From Thamnaconus septentrionalis (Eukaryota > Chordata > Actinopteri > Tetraodontiformes > Monacanthidae), in NCBI GenBank assembly GCA_009823395.1, contig CM020511.1, forward strand, positions 7,612,501-7,676,500: a stretch of 64,000 bases of DNA, in the 5' to 3' direction. Position 1 is the stretch's first letter, and every line of letters begins with the position of its first letter. The notes below the pieces were generated by a model. The model did not search any database and was not told where the DNA came from. It saw nothing but the letters and a program-made list of their open reading frames with translations. Below, one piece after another: positions 35,481-48,417 of this stretch. A program made the translations under genes and the position numbers.

Positions 35481-37423
35481 GTGGATGTTGGAGGGCGGTG
35501 GTGGAGGGGGGCGGAGTGTAAAGACATTGGCCAGCGATGGGAATGTTTGTGCTCAACGAATGCTACTTTTATAGTGCGAGTGTCAGCGTGGCTGTGGAAA
35601 CATGTATTTTACGCATCCGCGCGTCTGCCTGTGGGATGATGTCGAGGATTTCACCAGACTGCAGCGCTGGTCTGAGTGAGATGAATGGAAAAACAGTGAA
35701 AAGCAGATTGAACGAGAATGATTGCAGTTTTTAAGCAACACAACAACGCTAGTCAGTGTTACTGTACGTTAGCGTATGGTTATCTTATTTATTTCCGCTT
35801 CAGTGAAATAAATGATGGGAAAAGACACCAGGAAGTCATTACTAATATATATGACAGAATATGACAGCTGATATCTGGACCAAGACAGTTTTTGATGGTG
35901 TAATCAGTTCGGATGTAAAGTAATACACTGCAGTCTTATTACTTGAGGGCGTTATACCATTTTAATCGGAAATGCAGAACCCGCTGTATTTTTTTTAAAC
36001 CTTACTCGGTTTATATCTGTTACATCTATAAGTTCTATTATTTTTGCCCAGTATGCTGGGCATTTCTGTTCTGATCCCAGTTTTTCCTCTATGTGGAGTT
36101 TGTTGTTGATGTTTTCCGCCTCTAGTCTTAAACAGTCCAGACTGCCTGCGTGTCTCCCAACGCCTTCATCAACCATCCAGAGTCAGGACCGAAATCAAAA
36201 GTTTAACAGCACCGCCACAACATTGGCTCTGTGACTTAAAAAATAAAAGTCACCGTTAATATAATACTCTGCTTCTTTTTTTTTTTTTGCCAGAATGGAT
36301 TAATATACAGCAACAATGCACAGTTGCTTTTATGAAACATGACCAGATTTAGTTTTCTTTTTATTTATTAAGCAGTGATGTCTGTAATGATAAAATACTG
36401 GATCAAGTCTACACAATATGCTTGACTGAAATACAATTCAAACACTGTAAAGATTTCATTTTATTAGCTCGTACAACAAAGTTCTTTTGCTCATACCTGT
36501 AAAAAACTCCGCTGTGTGTTGTTTCATGCGACTGCGACTCCTGCTCATGTTTTAAGATATCTTGCTGTTTTTGTGTTCCTGTTTTTTTTTTTGCACAGTC
36601 ACACTGTGTTGTGTTTCATTCTCCAGTGTTCCTCCCTGAACTAAATACTTCTTTTCTCTGTTAAGTCATTGTTTTCACAGTGAGAGTTTGTCTTCCCATC
36701 TTATTTTTCTGCTTTTTTGTATATTTTTCTGATAATATTTTTATCATACTGTATCACTCCCTGCTTTATCGCTGTACCACATGTTAACTACATGTCAGGA
36801 TTAACCTCTTAAATGTCATTAACTTGCCTTTTTATTACTTGTGTGTGAATCATTTGCACATAATTCTCTTGACTGCCCCACTTTGAGTAAAGCTTAAATA
36901 TAAAATTTTCTGTCTGTGTGGATAATCATTAACTGTGCAGCATTAGCAAACACTCAGACTTCTAAGTTCATTCACATGAATGGTCTCTTTTCATTTGAGC
37001 TACTAGTCACTGTGTGGTGGCACCGGCTCATTTGTAAAGTATTTCTGCCTAGTCTGAGGATGAATATTTAAACTTCAAGATCACGTTAATTACACGTGTT
37101 AACACTCAGCAACCCCTTTCTGAAAACCTTTCATATTTGACTATAAAGGAACTTCCAATTTAACCCTACTTGCCAGAAGGATGTTGACTGGTACCTGCCT
37201 CTCTGGGAATCAGGGGTTAAATCCTACAAGGAAGTAGTGCTGTGGTCATTCACAAAGACTAAAGTCCGTGAGAGAAGACAACAGGGAAGTGTTGCCTTGG
37301 CTGGCAGCGTAAACTGCTACCGAGCTCGCCCACTGTTTGTTTTCTGCCGGACCTGCTTGTTGGTGGAGACGCTACTGAGAATGTGTCGCTGGGCTACGTC
37401 TCATTGAGCTGTATCACCGAAAA
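35481..37423 (+). other. mboat7 3' UTR and tmc4 upstream region
   Basis: Poly(A) signals AATAAA occur at 35807-35812 and 36242-36247; either could end mboat7. The remainder to about 37.2 kb is AT-rich with no protein-like frame. The tmc4 leader lies just before 37424 and contains a short upstream ORF (ATG at 37381, 8 codons then TGA). Confidence 0.5.
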
Positions 37424-40400
37424 ATGGCCAATGAATTATGGAGAAGAGACTCAAATCGGCAGTATGAGCACTTTGAGGGTTCGTGCGGGTCTTTCTGTCT
37501 GTCTGTCTGTCTGTCTGTCTTTGCATGGATTCAACTTTAAGTTATGTTTTGTCCTCCCCTGTCCTCTACAGGTTCTGATTACTCCAGTGTCCAACATTCC
37601 CTAAGGGCCCGGCGGCCGTTAACCCGACCGTCCAATCAGAATGAGGTGTCTCCTCGGTGGGACTGGGGCTCGGCTCCTGCCGCGGCGAGTGACGGAGGTG
37701 AAGACGAGCCGGCCCAGGAGCTCAGGTGCAGCACTCTGCCCATGTCGCTGAAGAGGGCTATGAGGTACGGAACCTTGGCCTGCAGTCGCTGATGCATTCT
37801 CACATATGACTGAAGGAAGTTTCGGTCTATTGTCTCGTAAAGTCAATTTGCTTTTGACATGCGTACCGAATTGCACTTGCATCCACATCTGGTTCTCTCA
37901 ACTAATGGAGTAGCGGGTTTAAAAGAATCCTTCACTTTAGGACATTAAATCTACACTTATTTGTTTGCGTAGCAGTTCTCAAAACTAAGTCACAAGACGA
38001 TTAACAGACCCCCTCTCGTCGTAAAAAGAGAAATAACCAACTTTACATGCGAGCAGCAGGTCCAGATCACGCTCTCATGTACCCAGTCTTTTCCCACCAA
38101 GAGCAACTACTCAGATGGCTTGGCAAGAGAAAAAAAAAAAACCTCCAGCAGGTCCAGGTTCCAAATTAAGTTTTACTTTATTACTATTGGGCAAGCTCCT
38201 GTTTGTGATAATACAGAAAATACCCCATTAGGAGGCCCGGAGCCCTGGTGCAACACCCTGACATCAAGAGCCAGCGCACCACAGTGGTCGTAAATTCAAA
38301 GAATGAGAGAAATAAGACCGGATGAACACAAGGTAATGAAAACAAGATGCTGAAGTGGAAGACAAGAGACAGAAAACCATTGGGTTCAACTCAGCAAAGT
38401 CCCTCCTCGTGGGGCGCGTTTCAGAGGAGGTCAGCCGACCAAAGATCTTCAGGCAAGGGGTTCAAGAGTTCTGAGAGGTCAGCAGGCAGGGCAGCAGGAG
38501 CAGGTAGCAGGGTGTTACTGTAAGAGGGCAGCAGCTGAGCTCTTAAGGTGTGAGTCAGTCCGCGATGTGGCTTTGAAAGTCATTATTCACGTTGCGAAAT
38601 CAATACTTTCCCTCCCTGCTGTGGTGGAGCTTGAATAGAGGAGGGCCCGTCAGCCGTCCTGCAGCAGAACTTTGGATGAGCTGCAGACAGGAAATGGCCT
38701 AATGATTAAGTCCAGAGCACAGCGGGTTGCCAGAATGGGGTCGAGATGACACAACGGCATCGCTGATCACTTCAAGATCAGCACAGTTTGTTCAGAGTGT
38801 GGTGAATGTGCAGGTCAAAACTTGACCATTTGGTGAGTTTGAAAGGACAGGAGACCTGTGACCTTCCCGTCTCTGTCTGAGCAATAATGACAGGGAATGA
38901 ACCAGCCCATATGACTGCTGGGATTATGGTAATATAGGCAAATATGCCAAAATCTTAAACTATCCCTTTAAAGGCAGGTGCAGAAGATGCGGGTGCCCGT
39001 GGTTTCCAGCCAGCAGTCGTGGAGACGGAAAAAGGCCAGAACTCTGCGCAGAATCAGAGAGACGGTCCAGCAGTCTCTGCATTTCTTCACTCTGTGGGGC
39101 AGAACTTTGCAAAAGATTGGTGGTAAATATGCATTCAAAAAATAAAAAAAAAAAAAAACATTATTGTCAGAGGAAACTGTTGATTCTGCAACATTTGATG
39201 ACTGTCTTGACCGTATTTTTTTTGCGTCTTGTGTGATTGGATGGTTCTTTTACCCAACAGGGAACTTTGGAGGCGGCGTCCAGTCCTTCTTCCTCTTCCT
39301 GCGATTCCTGGTGCTGCTCAATTTAGTGACCTCTCTGCTGATCGCTGCCTTCGTCCTGGTGCCCAGCATCATCTTCCGCTCATCATCATCTTCAGCTTCA
39401 GCTTCAACCTCAACGAGCGTCCTTGTCAACAGCTCTTTGAATGTTTCTGGTATTGGCTTCCACAGTCAAACACTGTGTTTCAGCGATTCATCAGGTTGCT
39501 TCTTCAATGTGAAAGTTTCTCAGCCCGTCGAGCGTAAAGTCACACAGGGCCGGCGCTCACGCTGTGATGCAGCAGTTTCCAGGCAACAGTCTGCGCCCCA
39601 TTCCTCGGCTGATGCTGCTCTGTCTCTGCAGCTGCATCAGCCGAGGTGCTCCCCTCAGACATAAAGAGGATGGAATTATCACTGGTGCATGAGATGAGGC
39701 TGTATTCAGAACGTTATTTAAGTCATCAAGCACTCTGAGGATTGTCTGCAAGTAGAAAACCATCAAATGGAGCTTAACCGGAACCAGTTTTACTGCCTAC
39801 GATCCAGCCCCAAAATATCTACAGTTTATTAATCCCCCCATTTGGGGGAATAACAATAATGTTATGGTAGATTAATAATTGAATTATAGCTGTTTGAGGA
39901 ATCCAGATTTATCCAAATGACGCTGTGGGGGTGAGACTTTCCTGCTGTAGCAGTGAGTCACCACTGCAGGTTTTATTTTGGCACCTTCCTCTTAAAAACA
40001 TTAACGCTAGCATTTATCGCAAAGATTAGCGAAACGCATACCAGTGTTCTCTAATCTCTGGGAATCCAATGCGAAAGTCACACTAAGTGCTGCCTGCGTG
40101 ATGCTTTACAGGTCTGGCAGAATGCCTGAAATATGACCCCAACCCTCCAAGCCTGGTGGCTTTCTATAACTACTTCCTCGACCTCCTGTCAGGAACGGTG
40201 AGCCAAACCGCATTCAGTATTAACGCCTGTTTCATGCCAAACATTGTGATGAGGTGCTTCCGCATGCATATGACCAAGACTGTAGGAGTTTTTTTTTTTT
40301 TTTATGAAGTTATCAATCAAATTTGCCAGTGTTTTGAAAGCTGCCATGGTTGTGTTGTTCCTTTTACGTCCAAAGACACTTCTCAGTCATGCAGCTTACA

Positions 40401-43400
40401 ACCTTTCAATTTAGCCCGAAGACTATGGCTTGACTTCTCTTCAGGGAAATTACACCCACTATCATACTTTGTTGTTTTTGTTGTTGTTGTTGTTATTGGT
40501 AGTCAACTGCAACCCTTCTGTGCCTCTGCTCAGGGTTTCATGGCGTTCACGTACCTGTTTTATGGCTACTACGACAGCATGATGGTGGTGGAGGACAGCA
40601 CCATCTCGTACAGCATCCCACTGGCCTACATTTTCACCATCGCTTTCTACTTTGTCTTTTGTTTCATAGGCATCGTGGCGCGGTCAGTCCCTCATTATTT
40701 AATATTTGTTTTTCCAGAACATTTGTGTTTTCCACCCATTCGAGAGAGATTAAACAGCATGTAAGGGCCCGCTTCCTCTTTCTCCTCCTCTCTTGAACAG
40801 CATGGGTGCCACAGCTCAGGTGGTTGTAGCAACTGGAGGCAGCGCTGCGCGCAACTACAGCATGAAAGTGTTCACCGGCTGGGACTACGGCAGCACGGAT
40901 CAGACTGCGACCATTCTGAAGCAGAAAAACATCCACTATCAGCTGCAGGTCAGAGGGCAGCGGGGCTCCTCAGCATGACGCAGGGCAGTTTGGAGACTCT
41001 CAGATGACTCACGGACTCTCTTTCTGTCAGGTGGATCTGGAAGAGCAGCGGCTAAAGGAAAAGGCGGCTGCTCTGACTCTGGGTCAGAAAGTTGTCTTAT
41101 ACTCCCTCCGGGTTCTTATGTTTCTTCTGTCTCTGACGCTCATTGGAGTGGCCCTCTACTGCATCGTCTTGGCTTCAAACTTCAGGCAGGTGAGTGTTGC
41201 GACGGTCGTGTGGCGACGCGTTTGTCGAATTTAGTCTGACAGCGTTGGATGGTTTCATCCTGAAACAGGAAAACAACAATCAGAGTGGATTTCTGGGTTT
41301 GATTTACGAGTATCTGCCTTCCATCGTCATCACGGCTGGAAACTTTGTGGTGCCAATGCTGGGGGACCAGATCGCCCTGGTGGAGCGCTACTCGCCCAGT
41401 ACCACCATCATATTGGCACTATTGAGGTTTGCCCTGCTGCTTGGCTGATAGCGACCGCGGAAAAAAAATGATACGGCTGCATGTACAGACAGCACTGCAG
41501 TCTCATTTCAACAGGCACTTTATCGGGCACAAATTGTTTTCTATCTCACTTGTAGATCTGTAGTCCTCTATCTGGTGAGTCTGGGTGTCCTCATCTTGAC
41601 ACTGTGGCAACAAATCACCTGCCAAGGTGACATCAACAGCGAAAACTGCAAACTGTGCCAATACAACCATCAACTATACCCGGTAATTATGCTCACAACG
41701 TTGATTGAATTTATTTTTTTATTGAGATATTGGATACATTTAAATGAATTATTATTTCGGTATTTCCAAATTACCCGAATATATTCATCAAATCTAAACG
41801 TGTATCATCATTCAAATGTAAAAATATTTTCAGTGCAAACTCTGTTTCAGTCAAGAAATAACATAAACTACATAACGTAGCCACGTGAAAGCTAATCTCT
41901 TGTAATTTGTCTCTCACACACCTGCACCACTGAAAACATCTGCTAATCCATCTTTTCATTTTGATTATTTTAGTCTACTTTAATTTTCAAAGTCACATAG
42001 TAAAATTCCAACAGTATAGAACTATTTCAGGGCACCCCTGACCCACTGTCACAGCACCCAGGGGTGCCCCGGTTCTCACTTTGAGAACCTCTGCATTAAA
42101 TTAAGACATAGACGGCTGAATCGTCGTGTGCATGCACTCTTAAAAAAAACAAACTTTAACTTCTAAATGTAAACAAGTGTGCGGTTAGAGGAAAATACTG
42201 GCCAAAGAAAAAGCTGCTTTGTCATTCTTGTGGGGTCTCACAGTGCTGGGAAACACGCATTGGCCAGGAGATGTACAAGCTGACGCTGTTTGACCTCCTC
42301 ATCAACATGGCCGTGCTGGTCCTGGTGGAATTCCCCCGCAGGTACGGACAACTGTGCCACCACATCACATTGGAAGTGAATGCACTGCATGACAGCGTTA
42401 TGTTTTTGTTTGTTTTTTTTCACTTCAGAATGCTGGTGGACAACGTGTCCAACAAGCTGGTTCAGTCATTTGGTCGGCAGGAGTTTGTGGTTCCCTCCAA
42501 TGTGCTGGGGCTGGTTTACGGTCAGACTGTGGTTTGGATGGGGGCCTTGTTTTGCCCTCTGCTGCCCCTCATCAACGTTGCCAAGTTTATCATCCTGTTT
42601 TACATCAAGAAGGTGACTCATCTCGTTTTAACATCAGTAACTAACATGGCAGAGATTGTTTTTTTTTTCCACTGTTGGATTTTAATTCAACTTATATTTA
42701 ACACCTCCATTACCACTTTCTTCTTCAGACTACACTCTTTAATAACTGTCGGCCGGCGGCGAAAACGTTTCGCTCCACCTCCTCCACTTTCTTTTTCTTG
42801 GTGGTCCTCCTGTGCGGTTGGGGCATGGCCTTAGCTGTAATGGTTTACAGCATGTCAGAGTGAGCTTTTTCAATTTTTTTGTACCTCCACACAAAAGAGT
42901 TCCATTGCGTCTATAAATAAGTAATTACTAATAGAGGTTAAAATAAACTAATAATAATAAAAAAACAAACATCTATAGTCTTGGCATCGAGACACTGATC
43001 CCTGCTGTCCTCTCTCCCAGGATCCGTCCATCGATGAGCTGCGGTCCTTTCCGTTTCTTCCCCTTCATGTGGGCCATTGTTCCAAACTTTTTCTCCAGCC
43101 TCTCTTTAAGTAGTCAGGAATTTCTGTTTTTCATTGGCTCCCAAGCGTTTTCCATCCCCTTGTTTCTGTTATTCAGGTGAGTGGACTTTCTGCAGAGACG
43201 TTAGAATGTTAACGCAGCGCTACGCTGATACTTTCGCCATCCAAATTACATATTCAGCCTCTGTCTGTGTTACGGCATCACACCACTGCTTCCTTTTGTC
43301 TGGCAGTATCATGCTGTGCTACTTCATAGCCTTGGCTTCAGTCTATGGGAACAGTGTTGCCCTGCTGAGACAACAGCTTAAAATGGCAAGTTCATTTCAT

Positions 43401-43568
43401 TTTCTGTTAATGTTTTATTTTCATTCTAATCACGAGCCTTCACTCATTCAGTGCTGAATCTTTGGCTTGCAGGAGGGCCGCGACAAACATTTCCTGGTCA
43501 AGCAGATTGGGATGCTGAATAAACAAGTGTCAGATGACTCAGCTGAAGAAGAGGACTACGTGTCTTGA
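37424..43568 (+). CDS. tmc4: Transmembrane channel-like protein 4
   Basis: Coding exons: 37424-37478, 37572-37764, 38974-39122, 39261-39449, 40112-40197, 40534-40682, 40801-40948, 41031-41189, 41269-41426, 41556-41682, 42244-42341, 42429-42612, 42729-42859, 43021-43176, 43307-43385, 43473-43568. They join in frame to 718 residues (human TMC4 about 712). TMC proteins are multi-pass membrane proteins of the TMC/TMEM16/OSCA fold; mammalian TMC4 is reported as a voltage-dependent chloride channel in taste cells. The TMC-domain signature CWETRIGQEMYKLTLFDLL begins near residue 472, followed by LGLVYGQTVVWMGALFCPLLP. A Ser-rich, probably extracellular loop lies in exon 4. Assignment to tmc4 rather than another TMC rests on sequence similarity plus position between mboat7 and leng1, as in human. 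The first ATG exon is short, so the N-terminus is the least certain part. The last intron uses a GC donor. Poly(A) signal 43881-43886. Confidence 0.92.
37494..37521. repeat. (CTGT)n simple repeat
   Basis: A short tetranucleotide array in tmc4 intron 1. Confidence 0.85.
37765..38973 (+). other. tmc4: tmc4 intron 2
   Basis: 1.2 kb without a recognisable exon on either strand. No clear repeat family seen. Confidence 0.5.
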
Positions 43569-43889
43569 TAATGGGAACACCACCAAGTTCACAGAAGAAA
43601 CACTCTGAAATAATTTAAAGACAGAATGTATGCAAATATAAAGGATGTCCCTGTTTACTGGTATGGCTGAAGCATTTACCAAACCGCTGATTTAAAGATG
43701 TTGTCTTGGTAGAGGGACATCTTTTGCGATGTCAAATCTGTGTTTTAATCCCTGTCTGTCGTACATAGCGCATACGGAACACTGTCCTCTTGATGTTTTC
43801 GTTGGTATTCCTTTGTTGTAAATGTGATGACTTAACCATTTCCACACAAAGGGCTGTTTTTTTCCTCACGTGCAATGGGAAATAAAAGG

Positions 43890-44350
43890 AAAAATAGCAC
43901 CATCTGGTGTCGGGTTTTAATACTGCAAGTTACCTTTAATGTTTACTTCCGGTTACAGTCTACTTGTTCCTGTGGTTCGGTGCAGCCACCAAGCAGAGTC
44001 TCTGTGTGTGTCTCTCTAAAAGAGGTTAGTCAGGATAATTGGGTGTCGTTTTAATGACAACTAGCTAAAAAGGATACGTTTTGATCCAACATGCTGATTG
44101 TATCTTTTATATCTCTAGAGTATAGCGTTTAGTTAAGCTAGCGTTGGCCACATGCTAACGTTAGCAAAAAACTCATGAGTTTCTGTTTTCTTCTTTGTCA
44201 CCGCCAGGTTTCCCCCCTTTTACATGCTCGTACTGATCTGATCTTTCAATTAATAGTTTAAAAGTAAATTGAGAATCGTTGCTTTGCTCCACTTGCGTTA
44301 GCCTGCTCCACGAAGCCAACTGCCTGGGGAAGCCGAATTGAGGCGACGAG
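43890..44350 (+). promoter_or_regulatory. leng1: leng1 promoter and 5' UTR
   Basis: A compact interval of less than 0.5 kb between the tmc4 poly(A) signal and the leng1 ATG. It contains CACTTCCG-like sequence (TTACTTCCGG near 43945) and the perfect palindrome GCTAACGTTAGC (44154-44165). No TATA box. Confidence 0.45.
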
Positions 44351-44557
44351 ATGAACATCCTGCCGAAGAAGAGCTGGCACGTCCGCAACAAGGACAACAT
44401 CGAGCGCGTGCGGAAGGACGAAGCGGAGGCTGCGGAAAAGGAGCGCGAGGCCAAGCGGCGCGTGGAGCGTGCGGAACAAGAGGTGAGCCACGCACCACCC
44501 ACTTGTCAGCGTGGCGACAGTGATGAAGAGCAGCGAGGAAGATCTGTGCACGACCCC

Positions 44558-44650
<93 letters not shown>

Positions 44651-46221
44651 CGACTCAGCTCAGCTAACAGTTGGTCCTGACCAGCTTGTTTGCTAGTTTG
44701 GTTATTTGTTTGTTCACAGAAGTTCACAGTTCAAACTGTTGCTGATCAGCCACTTGCACTACTTTATCTCGTCTTAACCGCCTCGCACTAGAGATGCATT
44801 GCAAGGCGAATCACAACCTCCAATTAGGCTGTTTTTGTTGTAGACAGTGTTTGTGTTGCATTCTGATTCTGACCTTTGTCCCTGTTTAAATGTGCTTATA
44901 AACTAATCAATATATGCACCCAATTAGCTTCGTAAGACTGTATGTTGTGGAGTTTTGCTGAGCCTTTACAGTCAACCCCTTCCTGCCCCTTCCAGGCACG
45001 CACAGAGTATCTGAGGAAGAAAGCCCAGGGTGCTCTTCAGTCAGCCGGTGGAGGCCATGAGGATGATGTTGGAAAGGGAGAAAGTGGAGCCGTGGAGCAT
45101 CTCAATCTGTTTCCCCTGGAAGAGTCGGCTCTGAAGAAAGGGAATGAGGAGTATCTTCAAGAAAAGAAAGATGAAAAGGTATTGTTGCCACTTTTCACGT
45201 CACTTGTGTGCTTGTCAGGAAGTGAAGCTTCTCAAACACTGTGATACGCTGGAGCCTCTTGCTTTTATTGAGTTTTGTTTTTGTTGAGCAACATTGTTCG
45301 GCCAAAGATGATAAACTGGTTTTTAGCTAATTGTATCTCTGTCCCTCTCTGTGTATGCAAGACAAGCTTTGATATATGCCGGTTTCACCCGTTTGTACAG
45401 GAGAAACAGGAGCGAGCCATTGGCCTGCTGGTGTCTCTTGGACCCCAGCCGGGGTCAGAGGTCACTCCCTGGTACATGAAGGACGGCCAGGAGAAGGAGA
45501 AGGGAGGAGGGGAAGGAAGACAAGAAAGACAAGAAAGACAAGGAGAAGAAGAAAGGCATAAGTGAGGAGGAGAGGAAGAAGAGGGACCACAAGTTGAAGA
45601 ACCTTTTGGATCCTTTGAATGACATGAAGAAAGCGCTCGCCGTCAAAGAGAAGAACGTCCACAAGAGCAAGAAGAGCGACGGCAGAGACCGAAGCGTGCA
45701 CAGGAGCAGTGGACTGAGGTGAGGAAAGCTGTGATTTATTCATGTCTTTAATCAACGAGGTAAGATTTAACTCTGTCCTTCACATTATCTGGACATTTTT
45801 AGCCAACATTAAAACATTTTAAAATACTTTTGAGATGTGTTGGTAGAAAGGCATTTGTTTTTTCTGTCAATGGTCAAAATGCATTTAAATTGTGTTTCAT
45901 GCACATTTTTATTCAAATGATTATCAAATATTGTTGTATTTTCAAATGAGCACGATGACAAACACGATGACAAACGCATCTTTGACTTTTGGCTTCTCCA
46001 GCTCTATAGAGCAGTTGCGTGCAGAGCGCCTGCAGAGGGAAGCTGAGGAGAAACGGCGAGCCCGGGCCCTGCTGGAGCGAAGGAGCGGCGGGGCGAAGGA
46101 GACGGAGATGGAGCTGAATGACAGGGAACGACCGTACAACAGCGCCTACTTCCCAGAACTGGCCCGCAAGCGTCAGAGGCGGGACCGAGACAGCTGGAGA
46201 GATGAAATATTAAAATCTTGA
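44351..46221 (+). CDS. leng1: Leukocyte receptor cluster member 1 homolog, with an apparent 1-nt insertion in exon 3
   Basis: Coding exons: 44351-44482, 44996-45178, 45401-45718, 46002-46221. The protein opens [16 protein letters not shown], the start of a Cir_N-type domain (about residues 1-44), followed by Lys/Glu/Arg-rich coiled sequence and a C-terminal [24 protein letters not shown] helix plus a [13 protein letters not shown] motif, all typical of LENG1. LENG1 is a nuclear protein found with spliceosomal complexes. With the frame corrected the length is 283 residues (human 264). As written, exon 3 runs to a TGA at 45563-45565. The conserved [19 protein letters not shown] segment continues in the +1 frame, so one extra base lies in the purine run about 45490-45512. 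Splice phases at both ends agree with the corrected frame. Confidence 0.9.
44559..44645. repeat. (CA)n microsatellite, about 43 units
   Basis: A long uninterrupted CA/AC array in leng1 intron 1. It generates poly-(Thr-His) and poly-(Cys-Val) frames that are not genes. Confidence 0.97.
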
Positions 46222-47400
46222 ACTGTGCTTTATTTGTTGTTGGTGAGCGCGCTCCGTAGCAGATGGCTAATGGAGACCCGGTGACCAGTCTGCGTCCAAG
46301 TGGAGGAAAAGTCAAACGCCGGGAGGAAAAGTGGAGGGTTTGGACAGAGGGTTGCCGTGGAGACCGAACGGACAGAAACAATGTGGATGTTTAATGCAAC
46401 CTGCTCACACTGGTGAATGGAGTGGTTCCTTAAGGGGGCAATTTTTATTTATTTATTTTTGCATACAGGTCAGAGGTCAGGTTCAGCAGCAGTTAAATCT
46501 GCCCCTGCAGCGTTTCCATGTCACTTGATGGAGACGGATGGTTTCCTCACAGGAGGGCTCAGAACCCCTGGCAGGAAACAACTGCCAGCATGACTTGGAT
46601 TTTCAGTGAGCTCATCAAGACGCCGTGTTAGTGACAACCCTACTGCTGAGTATTTGTAAAGTTATGAGTCATACACAAAAGACTCCATCTGAATGTGATG
46701 TGTCCCCCTTCTTTGTATAAACTGAAAATATAATCTTGAGTGTTGATTTTTGGCTTTTTTTCAATCCACATGAAGTTCCTCATCAAGTCAAATTCTTGTA
46801 ATGTTGGCTCACCTGCTTTAGAAAAATCTGGACGTTAACGCTGGGCAGACACCTGAAGGCAGGATGTCACGGGGGTCGGGTATACCTGCAGCACATTTGC
46901 ACTTTATTTATAGTGTTTAAAAATATTATTATTATTATTATCATCATTATTATTAGATACTTAGATAAAACCACTGAGCATGTACCAGAGGTGTGTGATA
47001 AATAACCACCACTCCAGGCTCAGCCTTGGTATAGATTTATTCTTATGATTTAAAGGTAACATTCAATAGTGTTTTTTAAAGCCAGTGCTGCTCACCATCA
47101 GCATCCTGTGGGAATATTGACACCCCGCCACCACCACCTCCGCCTCCTCCTGTTCTGGATCTTTATGACGATGAAGCCTGACCATGACAATGCGCGCCGA
47201 GTGTGTCTGTGACGTAGCAGGCAGCGGAGAAAAACACAGACGGCGCTCCAACCCAGGGAGGGGGTGGTGTGGTGGTGGGGGAGCTCTGCGAAGGAGCGAG
47301 AGATGTGTGTATTTATGTAACGTGAGAAATCGCGGGTGGAGGCAGAGCGGAGCGGAGCGGGTGCGCGTGTGCAGCGCGGCAAGTGCGGGGAGCGCACAAT
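46222..47400. other. leng1 3' UTR and leng1-lmtk3 intergenic region
   Basis: Contains an ATT/TTA array (about 46920-46957) and becomes GC-rich and CpG-rich from about 47.1 kb. No clear AATAAA for leng1 was identified. No gene recognised. Confidence 0.5.
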
Positions 47401-47652
47401 AGAGCATCACTCGCGCCGTGTTTAATTGCGGATTAGAGCGAAGAGGAAGGGGGGGTGGGGAGCGGAGGAGCAAGAGGAACCTGGGGTGGCGGGGAGGGGG
47501 GGCAGAGAGGACAACAAGGAGGGAGAGGAGACGCTCTTTATTATCGAGCCGGTGGAGGAGAGCAGGAGGAGGAGGAGGAGGAGGAGAGGACCGCGACCGG
47601 AGGGGAGAGGACGTCGCTCGGATGCTGTTGTCGCCAGCGGGACGCGGCGACG
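47150..47652 (+). promoter_or_regulatory. lmtk3: lmtk3 CpG/G-rich promoter and 5' UTR
   Basis: A GC-rich block with many CpGs ends at the lmtk3 start codon. It is strongly G-rich on the plus strand, with runs such as GGGGTGGCGGGGAGGGGGG (47483-47501) and a GGA array (about 47565-47585), so a quadruplex could form in the promoter or leader. The minus strand carries only proline/serine/leucine-rich shadow frames. Confidence 0.5.
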
Positions 47653-48384
47653 ATGCGGCCACACTGCTGGTTGACGGTGGTGCTGGCGGTCACCATGTCG
47701 TTCTTCAGCCCGGAGAGAGCCCTCGGAGTCCCGCAGAGGGAAGGTGAGCGCGACGATCGGGGTGGAGGAGGAGAAGGAGGAGGAGGAGGAGGAGGAGGTG
47801 AAAACCTGTCAGTGATGCTGGAGAAAGGATGGGAAGGGGGAGGAGGGGGGTGTTGTCATGAAAAAAGGCCTCTACATTGAGGAGGAGGAGGAGGAGGAGG
47901 GGAGGGGGTGCATGATATGATATCAGCCTCCTCGGCGACAATGCGAATGATTATTATTGCGGTGCGAGGCAGACTGCCATCCTAACAGCAGCGGCGGAGA
48001 CGGGCTGGGCGCCGTATTTACATGCAGCGAGGAGAATATTTGGGGGTGGAAGGGGGAGGGGTCGATCTCGGGGCCTCACAACGGTGACATTTTTTTTTTA
48101 ACCTCCGTCTACACTGTATGATGAGCGGGGCTTAAAGACCGTTGGCCAGCGCTGCGATATTTCCCGGGACTATAAATAACCTCCGCCAAGGACCGAGAGA
48201 TCCGTCCGCACAATAACTAGCGCTGGCATCTGTATTTCTCTCTGTGCCCTCCACCCCCCACCCCCCCTTCTTAAATCGCAAACGTGCAGTCTTTGGCAGC
48301 GACCTGCGCTGTGTTTGTGTGCAGTCATTGTGTTGTGTTTTGATTGGAGATGCTGGCACCGGGGGAGGCAGTGATGGTGGTGTG

Positions 48385-48417
<33 letters not shown>

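Noticed and set aside
44258..44727. Frames across the CA array in leng1 intron 1
   Set aside because: Repeat translations; the real leng1 exon 1 ends at a consensus donor before the array.
47063..47941. Large overlapping frames on both strands around the lmtk3 start
   Set aside because: GC-rich, stop-poor CpG-island artefacts; only the 47653 frame gives the expected signal-like N-terminus and donor.
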